This document shows positions 45,924 through 54,810 of a DNA stretch of 64,000 bases, piece after piece. Made by a program: the position numbers and the translations under genes. Source of the stretch: GCA-2683825 sp965662355 (GTDB lineage: Bacteria; Planctomycetota; UBA1135; GCA-002686595); NCBI GenBank assembly GCA_965662355.1, contig CBFIHP010000006.1, positions 1 through 64,000 on the forward strand, in the 5' to 3' direction. A model generated the notes under the pieces. That model was not told the origin of the DNA. It did no database searches and worked only from the letters and a program-made list of their open reading frames with translations. Each line of letters begins with the position of its first letter. The stretch's first letter is position 1.

Positions 45924-47567
45924 ATGAAGATCTTCAGGATTCTGATCGTACTCGCGTCGTTCTCGAGCCTTGGTGCGAACTCGCTTGCCGACCGCTTGAT
46001 CACCAAGGACGGCAACGTGATCGAGGTCGAGAAGGCCCGTCAGCTGCAGGATGGCACCTACGAGTTGACCTTCAAGGCGGGCACGATCATCTGCCCGGAA
46101 GACGAGATCCGTGAGATCGAGATCGAAGGGGACATGTCGGACTACGTCCCCAAGAACGAGAACGAGAAGAGGAAGCTCGAACAAGGCTTCGTACGCTACG
46201 ACGGCAAGTGGCTCAGCGCGCAGCGCTACAAGAACCTTCTGAGGGATCGTGCCGAAGAGCGCCGGGTCCGGCTGGAGGAGATCGAGCACCACTCGGAATT
46301 CAAGAACGCCTACGAGAAGCTGACCAAACACTTCCATATTCGTACGAACACGACGCCAGAGCTCCTCGAATACTACGCGGAGCTACTCGAGGCCTACTAC
46401 AGGCTCATGGACAAGCGCGTGGGTATCAAGCCGACCCCCAGCCTCCGCCGGACCAAGATGAAGGTCAACATCTACCGGACCCGCGAGGATTGGGAAGAGG
46501 AGAACGAGATCGGCACGGGAGGCGGCGTCGTCGGGTACTTCAGTCCCCATCAACAGACGCTGAACTTCTTCTACGATTCGGAGGATCCCAGTTTCACGGA
46601 CTGGGTCGCGCTGCACGAGTGCACACACCTCCTGACGTACTTGATCGATCCCCAGGCCCATGCCCGCATCTGGATCAACGAAGGCGTCGCGGACTTCTTT
46701 GGCTCCTCGGACATCGTTCGCGACAAGAAGGGCAAGCTGAAGATCCTGCCGGGCAAGATTCAGGTCGATCGCATCCTGACCGTCCAGCAAGCCATCAAGG
46801 AAGACAAGTACACCCGACTCGAGAAGCTCTTCAAGATCGATCGGGGGACGTTCAATGCCTTTCACTACGCCCACGCCTGGTCCTTCGTTTACTTCCTGAA
46901 CAACCATTCGAAGTACGAGAAGGGCTTCCGCAAGTTCTTCAAGCTGAACTACACACTTCCCAAAAGCGTGGACTTCAAGTGGGAGGGCACCACCAAGGTG
47001 GTCCCGGCCAAGGAGGTGCGTCGTCTCTTGCTGGAGAGCATCAAGGTCAAGGACGTCCAGAAGCTGGAGGACGAGTGGTTGACCTTCATCAAGAGCATCG
47101 ACGTCTCGGCGCCCGAGGCGTTGTTCAAGCGCGCCTACATCAATTACAGGCAGGGCAAGAGTGAGGAATACGAACAGGCCTTTGCCGATTTGAACGAAGC
47201 GATCGAAGGCGGTGTCGAAACTTCCCGTGCCTATGCGACCCGTGGCTCAATACGCTTGGTGGTCAAGGACGGCGGTGGAGTCGACGGTGCGGTCAAGGAC
47301 TATCGCCGAGCGGTCGAGCTGGATCCGCTGGAGGCCGGCTACCGCATCAATCTCGGTTTGTTGATGTCGGGGCAGTTGGTTCTCCTGCCAGGTCTTGACG
47401 TCAGGGGCCAGATCATGCCCAAGGGGGCGAAGGGCAAGGTGCGCGAAGAAGCGATCATGCACATGGGCCTTGCCATCGAACTCGAACCGGACAACTCTTT
47501 TTACAGCAGTCTCTTCGAGAGCTTCAAGAAGAACGACCGCGAGGGTGGTTCCGACAAGGCCCAGTAG
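45924..47567 (+). CDS. Secreted DUF1570-like zinc metallopeptidase with TPR tail (paralogue 2)
   Basis: 547 residues from ATG 45924. Signal peptide about 1-22 (ends SLA). A short N-terminal beta-rich domain (ITKDGNVIEVEKARQLQDGTY) is typical of planctomycete secreted proteins. The zinc site is His231-Glu232-x2-His235 (LHECTH) with Glu253 in WINEGVADFFGSSD. The C-terminal third has TPR-like repeats (SRAYATRGSIRL, GYRINLGLLM). It follows paralogue 1 on the same strand and ends eight bases from the convergent phosphopantetheinyl transferase gene. Likely a periplasmic protease; substrate unknown. Confidence 0.75.
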   Translation: MKIFRILIVLASFSSLGANSLADRLITKDGNVIEVEKARQLQDGTYELTFKAGTIICPEDEIREIEIEGDMSDYVPKNENEKRKLEQGFVRYDGKWLSAQRYKNLLRDRAEERRVRLEEIEHHSEFKNAYEKLTKHFHIRTNTTPELLEYYAELLEAYYRLMDKRVGIKPTPSLRRTKMKVNIYRTREDWEEENEIGTGGGVVGYFSPHQQTLNFFYDSEDPSFTDWVALHECTHLLTYLIDPQAHARIWINEGVADFFGSSDIVRDKKGKLKILPGKIQVDRILTVQQAIKEDKYTRLEKLFKIDRGTFNAFHYAHAWSFVYFLNNHSKYEKGFRKFFKLNYTLPKSVDFKWEGTTKVVPAKEVRRLLLESIKVKDVQKLEDEWLTFIKSIDVSAPEALFKRAYINYRQGKSEEYEQAFADLNEAIEGGVETSRAYATRGSIRLVVKDGGGVDGAVKDYRRAVELDPLEAGYRINLGLLMSGQLVLLPGLDVRGQIMPKGAKGKVREEAIMHMGLAIELEPDNSFYSSLFESFKKNDREGGSDKAQ

Positions 47568-47575
47568 CCCGCGCT

Positions 47576-48169
47576 TCAGATCACCAGTTCGGGAATCGAA
47601 ACGATCTGCAACTCGGCGTCTTCGCCGTAAGCCGCGGCGATGACATGTTGGCCGAAGACCGTGCGCACGACCCTGACGTCTTGCCCGCGATGCCGGAACT
47701 GAAAGGTGTCATTTCCCGTGCGAGCGATCAGTGGACAGCGGGCGAGATCCGAAAGGCCGATACCGGCGCGCTTCAGAACGGCTTCCTTTGCCGCCCAGAG
47801 GGTCAGGACGTCGATCGCCTTTGTTCCGCCGACGATGTCGAGCTCGTCGGGTGCCATGCCCTCGAAATAGTCCCGCGTATGCTTCCAGCGCCGTCGCTCG
47901 AGCCACTCGACATCGAGCCCTACCGGATCCGGGGCTATCGCCGAGGCGACCAGGCCGCGCGTGTTGGCCAGGGCCCACCACCAGCCATCCAGGGGCATGG
48001 GGGCTCCCTCGGGGCTCTTCGGATACTCGACCTTCTGTCCAGCGAAGGGGGCTCCTACGAGCTCGGCGGCTCGATCCAGGGTGATACGGCCAGCGCGCCG
48101 CGCGGCTTGCACGCGTGCTGTTCCGTTCACTTGCGGATCCGTGAGGGTGACTACGGCTTGAAGGATCAA
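47576..48169 (-). CDS. 4'-phosphopantetheinyl transferase (Sfp type)
   Basis: 197 residues. Sfp-family motifs: GLDVEW with Mg-binding Asp86 and Glu88, and WAAKEAVLK with Lys128-Glu129. It transfers phosphopantetheine from CoA to a carrier-protein serine; the ACP encoded upstream in the same run (Ser40) is the obvious partner. It is the last gene of the biosynthetic operon, 60 bases after the enoyl reductase. A dedicated transferase argues that this ACP belongs to a specialised pathway rather than housekeeping fatty-acid synthesis. Confidence 0.88.
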   Translation of the reverse strand: MILQAVVTLTDPQVNGTARVQAARRAGRITLDRAAELVGAPFAGQKVEYPKSPEGAPMPLDGWWWALANTRGLVASAIAPDPVGLDVEWLERRRWKHTRDYFEGMAPDELDIVGGTKAIDVLTLWAAKEAVLKRAGIGLSDLARCPLIARTGNDTFQFRHRGQDVRVVRTVFGQHVIAAAYGEDAELQIVSIPELVI

Positions 48170-48229
48170 ACGTCTAGAGCGTCAAACGTGGTGAGACCAG
48201 TGGTGAATCGCCAGAAGCGAAGAAGGTCG

Positions 48230-49057
48230 TTAGGGCTGCGATCTGTGCCCCGGATCCTCCGGTATTCGAGTGACCTTTTCCACCACTCGGTCGTCGAAGT
48301 AGTTCACCGCCATGCCCGCATCGACGACGACTCCCGCGGCATTGATGCCCGAAGAGCGTGGCGACAAGAGGAAGAGGGCCGTGTCCGCGACCTCCTCCGT
48401 CTTCAGTGCCTGCTTGCGCAGGGTGCATTCCTCGGCGAAGAGATAGCTCTCGAGATAGCCGGGAATCCCGGCCGACGAACTGGTCTTCAGGAGGCCAGCG
48501 CCCACGGCGTTGAAGCGGATGTTCGAGAAGCGGCTGAAGCTCTTGGCCAGGAACACGACCGCGGAATCCAGAGCGGCCTTCACGGGCGCCATGGCGCCAT
48601 AGTTTTCGGCCGCCATACGTGTCGTCGAGATCGAGATGGTCACGACCGAGGCATCCTCGACGAAGTACTCACGGAGCGTTTCGGCCAGGCTGACCAGGGA
48701 GAAGGCAGACACGTCGATCGCCCGTAGGAAGTCACTCTTCTTCGTCTGGTGGAAGGGTTTCGGGCCCTCCGAGTAGTCGGCGAAGGCGATCGAGTGCACG
48801 AGGCCATGGAGCTCTGGGTGATCGCGCCCGAGTTCTTCCCGCAGGGCGTCGAGCTGGTCTTCCTGCTCGACGTCGCAGGTGTAGATCGGACCGTCCAGGC
48901 GTTTGCGCAGTTCGTCGCGCCGGGCTTCGGTGTGGCAGACCCAGATCACCTCCGCACCGATCGCCTGGAGGCGTTTGCCGATGTGAAAGCCCACGCTGCG
49001 CTTGTTGGAGACGCCGCAGACGACGATCTTCTTGCCTTCGAGCTGAAGCCAGTTCAC
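48230..49057 (-). CDS. FabI-like enoyl-ACP reductase
   Basis: 275 residues from GTG 49057, five bases after the dehydratase stop. SDR of the FabI class: the cofactor loop GVSNKRSVGFHIGKRL at about 15-30, then catalytic Tyr153-x6-Lys160 in NYGAMAPVK. The second Tyr conserved in FabI (E. coli Tyr146 position) is not evident, where the sequence reads STTRMAAE. SISTTRMAAENYGAM and NAVGAGLLKTSSSAGIPGY otherwise follow FabI. It would reduce the ACP-bound trans-2-enoyl chain after FabZ-type dehydration; in this operon it might act on a modified substrate. Housekeeping FabI cannot be excluded, but the operon context points to specialised use. Confidence 0.82.
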   Translation of the reverse strand: MNWLQLEGKKIVVCGVSNKRSVGFHIGKRLQAIGAEVIWVCHTEARRDELRKRLDGPIYTCDVEQEDQLDALREELGRDHPELHGLVHSIAFADYSEGPKPFHQTKKSDFLRAIDVSAFSLVSLAETLREYFVEDASVVTISISTTRMAAENYGAMAPVKAALDSAVVFLAKSFSRFSNIRFNAVGAGLLKTSSSAGIPGYLESYLFAEECTLRKQALKTEEVADTALFLLSPRSSGINAAGVVVDAGMAVNYFDDRVVEKVTRIPEDPGHRSQP

Positions 49058-49062
49058 GCGCC

Positions 49063-49551
49063 CTAGACCCGAGCCCTTTCCATGGCGCCGGTGGCCGCCA
49101 GAACGAACTGGATGCGCAAGGCCGTGGCCCCTTCGCATTCGACCTTGGCGCCCATGTACCAGGCGGGTCCGACTCGCTCGCGCACGGTAGCGGTCGTCGA
49201 GACGAGCTCGCCCGGGCTGATCATGCGTTTGAAACGAGCGCTCTCGATCTTGGTCAGGACGGGGACCCCTTGATCATCCAAGCCCTGGAGCCGTGCCGAG
49301 ATCAGGCAGGCCGCGGTTTGAAACGTGTGCTCCGAAAGCAACACACCAGGCAGGATCGGTTGGCCGGGGTAGTGTCCGCGCATCCAATCAGCGTCCACGG
49401 GAACACGCCACTCACAACGGATGCTCTCTTCGCTCTCTTCGATGATTCGATCCAGAAAGAGAAACGGCGCGCGGTGGGGGATGCGTGCTTCGATCACCCT
49501 TCTGTCGGTCATGCTCTCGGCGGCATCGTTCGTGATATCGGTGCTCGTCAT
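49063..49551 (-). CDS. FabZ/FabA-like 3-hydroxyacyl-ACP dehydratase (hot-dog fold)
   Basis: 162 residues. Hot-dog motifs: IPHRAPFLFLDR at the start, then GHYPGQPILPGVLLSEHTFQTA, where His60 is the catalytic His and Glu74 the partner acid. This is the FabZ pattern with minor changes (HYPG for HFPG). It removes water from a 3-hydroxyacyl chain on the ACP. Its ATG overlaps the preceding oxidoreductase stop by four bases. No ketoreductase (FabG) is present in the operon, so the hydroxyacyl substrate would depend on a gene elsewhere. Confidence 0.85.
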   Translation of the reverse strand: MTSTDITNDAAESMTDRRVIEARIPHRAPFLFLDRIIEESEESIRCEWRVPVDADWMRGHYPGQPILPGVLLSEHTFQTAACLISARLQGLDDQGVPVLTKIESARFKRMISPGELVSTTATVRERVGPAWYMGAKVECEGATALRIQFVLAATGAMERARV

Positions 49552-51035
49552 CGGGAGGACTTCGCTACTTCGGAGTTTCGCTCACAGAGAAAACCGTCGA
49601 TCTTGTTGGCCGCGATGGCGCCGTAGTTCGCCGCCCCCAACCATCCCGACATGATGATACCAACGCTGCCTGCATGGAAGAGGCCATCGATCTCGTTCGC
49701 AAGCTCCATCGAGACCTGCAGGCCCTCGAACTTGGTTCCGAACGAGGTGCCTTCGGGGTGCTGCGTGTAGAAGGCGAAGGTGCGCGGAGTCGCGGCCTCC
49801 GTGTGGTGGATCTTCGGGCGTATGTCGGGGATGTAGTCCTCCAGGCGCACGATCGTGTCTTCGATCAAGCGCGCCTTTTCGCGCTCGTAGGCTTCGTCAT
49901 CCAGCGTCATCCAGTCCTCCCAGTTCGCGTTCGTCGAGCTGACGATCGAGTAACGATCCGACCCGGGCCTGGTCTTTGGATAGTAGAAGGAGAAAGTGCG
50001 ACTCTGACCGTGCATCTCGCACAGCGCGGGCGAGTCGAAAGTGGGGCGCGTCGAGGTGAAGAGCAGATCCGTCACCCAGGGCACGCTTTCGCCCTGTTGG
50101 ATGCCCAGGAACACCTGACACGAGGAGTTGTTCAAACGCACGGCATCCACGCGTTCCAGAAAGTCCGGCTGGAAGTGCTCGGTACCCACCAGTTTTTCGA
50201 CCGTCGTATTCACGTTTGCGTTGGACAACACGGCGGGAGCGTCGATTCGGCGCCCGTTGGCGATCACACCCCGGATTTCTCCGTCCTCGACCACGATGCG
50301 CTCGACCTGCACGTTGTTGTAGAGCTCGACCCCGTTCTTCAGGAGCTCCTGGCGCATGGCGTGGATCAGGTTGTCCGTGCCACCGGAGAAGGTGTAGACC
50401 CCCTTGCTCATGAAATTGGAGAATACGATTCCGTACGTGATGGCCGGATCGTCCAGCGAAGATCCATTGGCGTAGGAGATCGGCTCCATCAGAAGCCGAT
50501 GCACATCGTTACGTTCGGGAAAGAAGGATTCGAACATCTCGCGCGTCGTCTCCCCCGAATCGTCGAAGAAGTCCATCTTGCGGATGTGCTCGAAGAAGGA
50601 TTCGACCGTGCGACGCGGAACGCCGAAGACGCTGACGAGTTTCTCGGTGAAGTCCTCGCGCGTGAACGACGTCTCGAAGGAGAACTGGGGGTTGTCGAAC
50701 TTGACCGAGTCCAGCTGGACGATGCGTCCGGCGATGTCGATGTTCCAGTACTTGCGACACGTCTTCTTCATCCCGATCGGAAAGCCGTGCAGGGAAATGT
50801 CGAAGATGTGCCCGCCTTTGCGTTTGAACCACGTGGCGAGGCCACCGAAGTTGTAGTGCTGCTCGAGCAAACACACCTTGTGCCCACAACGCCCCAGCAC
50901 GTTCGCGGCGGTCATCCCCGCGAGCCCCGACCCGATCACGATCACGTCATACCGCGAGCTGGCCTTGGCCAAGGGGTCGTGTTTGAGGGGCTTCTTGCCG
51001 TCGGAGCTGCCCTTGAAGTAGCGCGGTCGGATCAT
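49548..51035 (-). CDS. CrtI-like FAD-dependent oxidoreductase (phytoene desaturase/retinol saturase type), second copy
   Basis: 495 residues. The N-terminal FAD Rossmann motif VIGSGLAGMTAANVLGRCG starts near residue 33, followed by the GGLATW turn; the C-terminal FAD-binding part has GLFHAGSVGIIMSGWLGAANYG. This is the CrtI/phytoene-desaturase-like amine-oxidase superfamily, which adds or removes C=C bonds in long hydrophobic chains. It overlaps both neighbours by four bases, so it is tightly coupled with the other oxidoreductase and the dehydratase. A carotenoid role seems unlikely since no phytoene synthase or prenyl transferase lies nearby; acting on the ACP-bound or released acyl chain is inference. 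Confidence 0.8.
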   Translation of the reverse strand: MIRPRYFKGSSDGKKPLKHDPLAKASSRYDVIVIGSGLAGMTAANVLGRCGHKVCLLEQHYNFGGLATWFKRKGGHIFDISLHGFPIGMKKTCRKYWNIDIAGRIVQLDSVKFDNPQFSFETSFTREDFTEKLVSVFGVPRRTVESFFEHIRKMDFFDDSGETTREMFESFFPERNDVHRLLMEPISYANGSSLDDPAITYGIVFSNFMSKGVYTFSGGTDNLIHAMRQELLKNGVELYNNVQVERIVVEDGEIRGVIANGRRIDAPAVLSNANVNTTVEKLVGTEHFQPDFLERVDAVRLNNSSCQVFLGIQQGESVPWVTDLLFTSTRPTFDSPALCEMHGQSRTFSFYYPKTRPGSDRYSIVSSTNANWEDWMTLDDEAYEREKARLIEDTIVRLEDYIPDIRPKIHHTEAATPRTFAFYTQHPEGTSFGTKFEGLQVSMELANEIDGLFHAGSVGIIMSGWLGAANYGAIAANKIDGFLCERNSEVAKSSR

Positions 51036-52432
51036 GCCAATGAGGGGGCCGATGCCTGGTGGGGGGCGATGACGTGGCGGTTGGCCATGGCGACTCCGGA
51101 AACCATGGCGCCGATGATGCCCAGATAGCCCTGATCCGTGCCGCAGAAGTACAGGCCGGGGATGCCGCTTTCACCCGTCAGGCTTTTCTTGGGCGAGCCG
51201 TATACGGCTCCTCCGATGTGCCCCGTGAAGTGTCGGATCGTGCGCGGAGTGAAGACGTCACGGTAGATGCCGTAGGGGCGCCAATCGAAGAACAAGCGGC
51301 TGGCCGCTTCGATCGCGGCGTCGGCGCATTCCTCCTTCGCTTGCACGTATTGCTCCTGGGGCAGCTTGCACCAGGCGTCGTGATTGGCCAGCACCGTCAA
51401 ACGCATGCAGCCTTCCTTCAGCGGCTTTTCGGCGTGGAAGTTGTTCGGCGAGGAGATGACCCCAGAGCGTACGTCCACCAGGCGCCCCGGATCGCGATAG
51501 CTCAAGCGCTCCTCCGTGCAGAAGAAGCTCGTCGCGGCGCGATGCCCGAGCTCGCTCGGGAACTCCTTCATCATCGTGATCGTTTCGATGAAGGTCAGCT
51601 TGCCGATCTCCGCGGTCGGGACGTCTCTTCCCGCCAGCCGCAGGGATTCGGCGCGCCCCGCGGAGGTCAGGATCGTACGTGCCCGCAGCACCTCGCCCGA
51701 TTCCAATTCGACAGCTACCGCGCGCCCGGATTCGAGCCGGATTTCGCGCACGGGACTCGAATAGCGCAGTTCGGCGTGCGCAGCTTTCAGGCGCTTGATC
51801 AAGAGGTTCACGATGCGGCGCACACCGCCCTCGGGGCGCGCGAAGCCCTCGAGGAAGATGCTCTGAAAGAGAACCACGAACTGGTTCCAGTCGACGTCGT
51901 CCTCGCGCGCCGACCCGTAGTAGAGGATCGGTGTGAAGAGCATTTCGATCAGTGCGGGCTCGCTGAGGATCGTCCCCACGACTTCACGGGCGCTGCGCAC
52001 ACGGACATCGTCTTCGCGCAGCTCGTGTCCGCGCACGGCGGCAACCAGGGCCGCGAAGGCATCCTTCTGGTGGGGGAAGGCGCGCCCTACTTCGGCCTCG
52101 AAGTGCTCGAATTCGTTCGTGAAGCCGAGGCGTTCTCCGGGGAAGACGATCTCGGAGAGCTCATGCTCTCCCAGCCGCAGCTCCTCGTGGCGAATGCGCA
52201 GCTGGCGGAGCACCTTCGTCAGCGGTGCTCCATGGGTCCGCGGCGGAACGTAGTTGGTCAGGGCGTGAAGCCCGACATCGAACGCGCGACCCTTCTGCGT
52301 GTAGTACGAGTTAAGTCCGCCCGGCACGTTGTGCCGCTCGACCACACAAACCGACAAGCCGGACATCGCGACCCGAATGGCGGCTGCGAGGCCGCTCATT
52401 CCTGCACCGATCACGATGGCGTCGTAGCGCAT
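51032..52432 (-). CDS. CrtI-like FAD-dependent oxidoreductase, first copy
   Basis: 466 residues. The FAD motif VIGAGMSGLAAAIRVAMSG starts at about 7, with GGLNSYYTQKGRAFDVGLHAL after it. C-terminal signature: PGLYFCGTDQGYLGIIGAMVSG. It belongs to the same superfamily as the following gene, but the two differ clearly, so this is not a recent duplication. The pair may act as a heterodimer or at successive steps, for example introducing conjugated double bonds or isomerising them. It follows the ACP gene by 27 bases and overlaps the second oxidoreductase by four. Confidence 0.8.
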   Translation of the reverse strand: MRYDAIVIGAGMSGLAAAIRVAMSGLSVCVVERHNVPGGLNSYYTQKGRAFDVGLHALTNYVPPRTHGAPLTKVLRQLRIRHEELRLGEHELSEIVFPGERLGFTNEFEHFEAEVGRAFPHQKDAFAALVAAVRGHELREDDVRVRSAREVVGTILSEPALIEMLFTPILYYGSAREDDVDWNQFVVLFQSIFLEGFARPEGGVRRIVNLLIKRLKAAHAELRYSSPVREIRLESGRAVAVELESGEVLRARTILTSAGRAESLRLAGRDVPTAEIGKLTFIETITMMKEFPSELGHRAATSFFCTEERLSYRDPGRLVDVRSGVISSPNNFHAEKPLKEGCMRLTVLANHDAWCKLPQEQYVQAKEECADAAIEAASRLFFDWRPYGIYRDVFTPRTIRHFTGHIGGAVYGSPKKSLTGESGIPGLYFCGTDQGYLGIIGAMVSGVAMANRHVIAPHQASAPSLA

Positions 52433-52459
52433 GTCCGGGCTACTGCAGACCTCCCCGGA

Positions 52460-52741
52460 CTACGCGCTGGCGGCGCCGGCGCAGTGCAGTTCGTTTCCGG
52501 CGAGTTTGGGGTAGAGATACGCGACACAGCCATTCAGGGTGGCGAGTTCCTTGTAGTCCTCTTCCGGCACCTGGAGTCCATAGAGCTTGCGCAGCTCCAT
52601 GACGATGTCCAGGAAGTCCATCGAGTCCAGATCGATCTGATCGCGCAAACGCTCAGAGGCATCGAGAGTCGACACTTCCTCGTCGGGAGCGACGGTCTGA
52701 ATGATGTCCTTGATCGCGATGACGACTTCTTCCTCGGTCAT
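52460..52741 (-). CDS. Acyl carrier protein
   Basis: 93 residues, acidic, a four-helix ACP. The phosphopantetheine serine is Ser40 in DLDSMDFLDI (DSM rather than the housekeeping DSL). The length, slightly longer than AcpP, includes a C-terminal tail with two Cys-containing parts. It sits between the KAS gene (32 bases) and the first FAD oxidoreductase (27 bases). As carrier for the pathway it would be loaded by the transferase encoded at the end of the operon. Confidence 0.9.
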   Translation of the reverse strand: MTEEEVVIAIKDIIQTVAPDEEVSTLDASERLRDQIDLDSMDFLDIVMELRKLYGLQVPEEDYKELATLNGCVAYLYPKLAGNELHCAGAASA

Positions 52742-52773
52742 GACGGTTGGGTTGGTTTCAGGGGTTGAGGGGG

Positions 52774-54012
52774 TTATTCGGTGAACTTGCGCACGACCAC
52801 GGCCGAGTTGATGCCCAGCATGCCGAAGGACATGTTGAGGATCGTGTCGACGCGGCCGACCTGGCGAGGTTCATTGAGCACGAGGTTCTCGATCGTGCAT
52901 GTCGGATCGAGGTTCTCGACGTTGATCGTGGGGTGGACGACAGCGTCGTCGAACGAGGCCAGGTTGCCAGCCAGCTCGAGCGCACCGGCGGCACCCATCG
53001 TGTGGCCGATGTAGCTCTTCGTGTTGTTGACGTAGACCTCACGCGAGTCACCGAAGACCTCGTTCACGGCGCGTGCTTCGGCTTTGTCGCCCGAGGGCGT
53101 GGACGTGGCGTGGGTCGAGACGATGTCGATATCGCCCGGCTCGAGCCCAGCGCTGGCCAGGGCGCCGCGGATGCAGGAGTTCTGGCCTTCGGTGTCGGGA
53201 AGGACGAAGTCGGTGCCGTCGGAGTTGACGCAGTGCCCGAGCACCTCGGCCACGATGGTCGCTCCACGGGCCTGTGCGTCCTCGAGCCGCTCGAGCGCGA
53301 ATAGGCAACCGCCCTCGGAAACGACGATACCGTTGCGGGCCTTGTCGAAAGGGCGCGAGGCCTGGGTCGGATCGGCGTGTGTGGCCAGGGCGCCCTCGGC
53401 CTTGAAGCTGGCGAAGATCCCAAAGGTGTGGATCGATTCGGAGATCCCCCCGGCAAGGGCCAGGTCGATCTCCCCCAGCTGCAGCATGTGCTTGCCGTGA
53501 ATCAACCCCAGATTGCCCGCCGCGCAGGCGCCTCCGAGGCTGTAGGCCGGCCCCTTCAAGGAGAGATTCAGCGTGATCTCGCCGGCGGGGTTGTTGGCGA
53601 CGGTACGGGGGTTGTGGTGGTGAGACCAGTACGAGACATCGTAGCCATACTTCGAAATCTCGTAGATCTCGTTCTCGGTCTCGACGTTGCCGTGTTCCGT
53701 GATGCCGGTGTAGACGCCGATGCGTCGGCGGTCGTACCGATCGAGGTCCCACCCGGCGCGCTTGACGGCTTCGTTCGCGCAATAACAGGCCACGCTGCCT
53801 GCCCGGGTGCCGCGCCGCACTTCCTTTTTCTTTTGATAGAGGTACGGATCGAAATCACAGACCCCTGCAAGGGTCTTGCCGAAGTAACGAATCTCGTAGT
53901 CCTGCACCCCGGACTTCATGGAGAGCAGGTTCGCGCGATAGTCCTCAAGCGTATTCCCATTAGGCGAGGTGAGTCCCACGCCCGTGATGACGACACGCGG
54001 AAGATCAACCAC
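52774..54012 (-). CDS. Beta-ketoacyl-ACP synthase, FabF/KAS II type
   Basis: 412 residues from GTG 54012, whose first bases overlap the regulator's 3' end. The catalytic triad of elongating condensing enzymes is intact: Cys163 in GGACAAGN, His301 in STHATSTPSGD and His337 in NTKSYIGHTMGAAG, with Lys332 before it. It extends an ACP-bound chain with malonyl units. The longer frame to 54174 covers antisense-like sequence and was cut. No chain-length-factor partner (KS-beta) is next to it, unlike type II aromatic polyketide loci. It heads the biosynthetic part of the operon. Confidence 0.9.
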   Translation of the reverse strand: MVDLPRVVITGVGLTSPNGNTLEDYRANLLSMKSGVQDYEIRYFGKTLAGVCDFDPYLYQKKKEVRRGTRAGSVACYCANEAVKRAGWDLDRYDRRRIGVYTGITEHGNVETENEIYEISKYGYDVSYWSHHHNPRTVANNPAGEITLNLSLKGPAYSLGGACAAGNLGLIHGKHMLQLGEIDLALAGGISESIHTFGIFASFKAEGALATHADPTQASRPFDKARNGIVVSEGGCLFALERLEDAQARGATIVAEVLGHCVNSDGTDFVLPDTEGQNSCIRGALASAGLEPGDIDIVSTHATSTPSGDKAEARAVNEVFGDSREVYVNNTKSYIGHTMGAAGALELAGNLASFDDAVVHPTINVENLDPTCTIENLVLNEPRQVGRVDTILNMSFGMLGINSAVVVRKFTE

Positions 54013-54763
54013 CGGCGGACTCCGTGCGTGTCTTGCGCGGGAAGGAAAGCGTGGCGCTTCCGCTTTGGGGCGTGAGGTCAGGGCCGATGGGGGAAGCGAT
54101 GGATGAGCCGGCGTTTTCGAGGGCAGCGCTCTCCAGTGAATCGCCGAAGAGCCAGCGTGCCGGCCTGCCGACACCGACCTTCAAGGCTGCGTGCACCGCG
54201 CGCGAGAGCACGCTCTCGGAATCGGTCATGGCGTTCTGCACCGCCGACAGGACCAGTTGCATCATGGCCTCGGCGATGTTGCACGTGGTCAGGATCGACT
54301 GCAGCGTCAGGACGCGCGGATCACGATCGCCGTGGTGCTCTTTAATGAAGGCGAGGGAGCGCTCGGCCGTCTGGCGGAACTGCTGGAAGACGACCTGTTC
54401 GCGACGCCGGAACACGGTCGCAACGATCGAAAGCGCATTGCCGACGGGGTTGTGCAGATGGCAGCGCCGCGAGCTGTCGAAGGTCGAGCGGATGGCACCC
54501 CACTCCGCGAGCTCGTTGAGCGTGCTGCTCGTCGAGCCCACCGATAGGTCGAGCAAGGACCCGATTTCCTTCGAGGAAAGCGGTTTCGCCGCGAGCACGA
54601 GAAGTCCCCAGACCCGGCCGTGGACACGCTTGAAGCCGAAGGTCTTGAAGAAGAGCTCGAAGGTGGGGAGTTCGGCGAGCAGGAATTCCTCGACCAAAGG
54701 GACTTCTCTTTGGGGCTCGGTGTCCGGAGGGGCGAGGGGAGTCAGTTCTTCGGGAGGAACCAT
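54005..54763 (-). CDS. GbsR/MarR-like winged-helix transcriptional regulator
   Basis: 252 residues. The winged helix at about 45-100 contains KPLSSKEIGSLLDLSVGSTSSTLNELAEWGAI and looks like the GbsR branch of MarR. The rest (about 100-250) is helical with no sure family, ending in a Pro/Ser-rich tail. It is the first gene of the operon, overlapping KAS by eight bases, so it probably controls the whole cluster. A palindrome 48 bases ahead of its start is a good candidate operator. Ligand unknown. Confidence 0.75.
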   Translation of the reverse strand: MVPPEELTPLAPPDTEPQREVPLVEEFLLAELPTFELFFKTFGFKRVHGRVWGLLVLAAKPLSSKEIGSLLDLSVGSTSSTLNELAEWGAIRSTFDSSRRCHLHNPVGNALSIVATVFRRREQVVFQQFRQTAERSLAFIKEHHGDRDPRVLTLQSILTTCNIAEAMMQLVLSAVQNAMTDSESVLSRAVHAALKVGVGRPARWLFGDSLESAALENAGSSIASPIGPDLTPQSGSATLSFPRKTRTESAGG

Positions 54764-54810
54764 GGGCGGTGCTTGCGTGTCGAGGCGCTTTGCTTCACGC
54801 GGAGGCTGAA

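Noticed and set aside
49674..52768. Two plus-strand frames of 484 and 569 residues
   Set aside because: Antisense to the CrtI-like oxidoreductases and the ACP, all of which have clear motifs.
52774..54012. KAS as the missing OleA
   Set aside because: It has the Cys-His-His triad of FabF-type enzymes and is tied to an ACP operon, whereas OleA is a thiolase/FabH-type enzyme.
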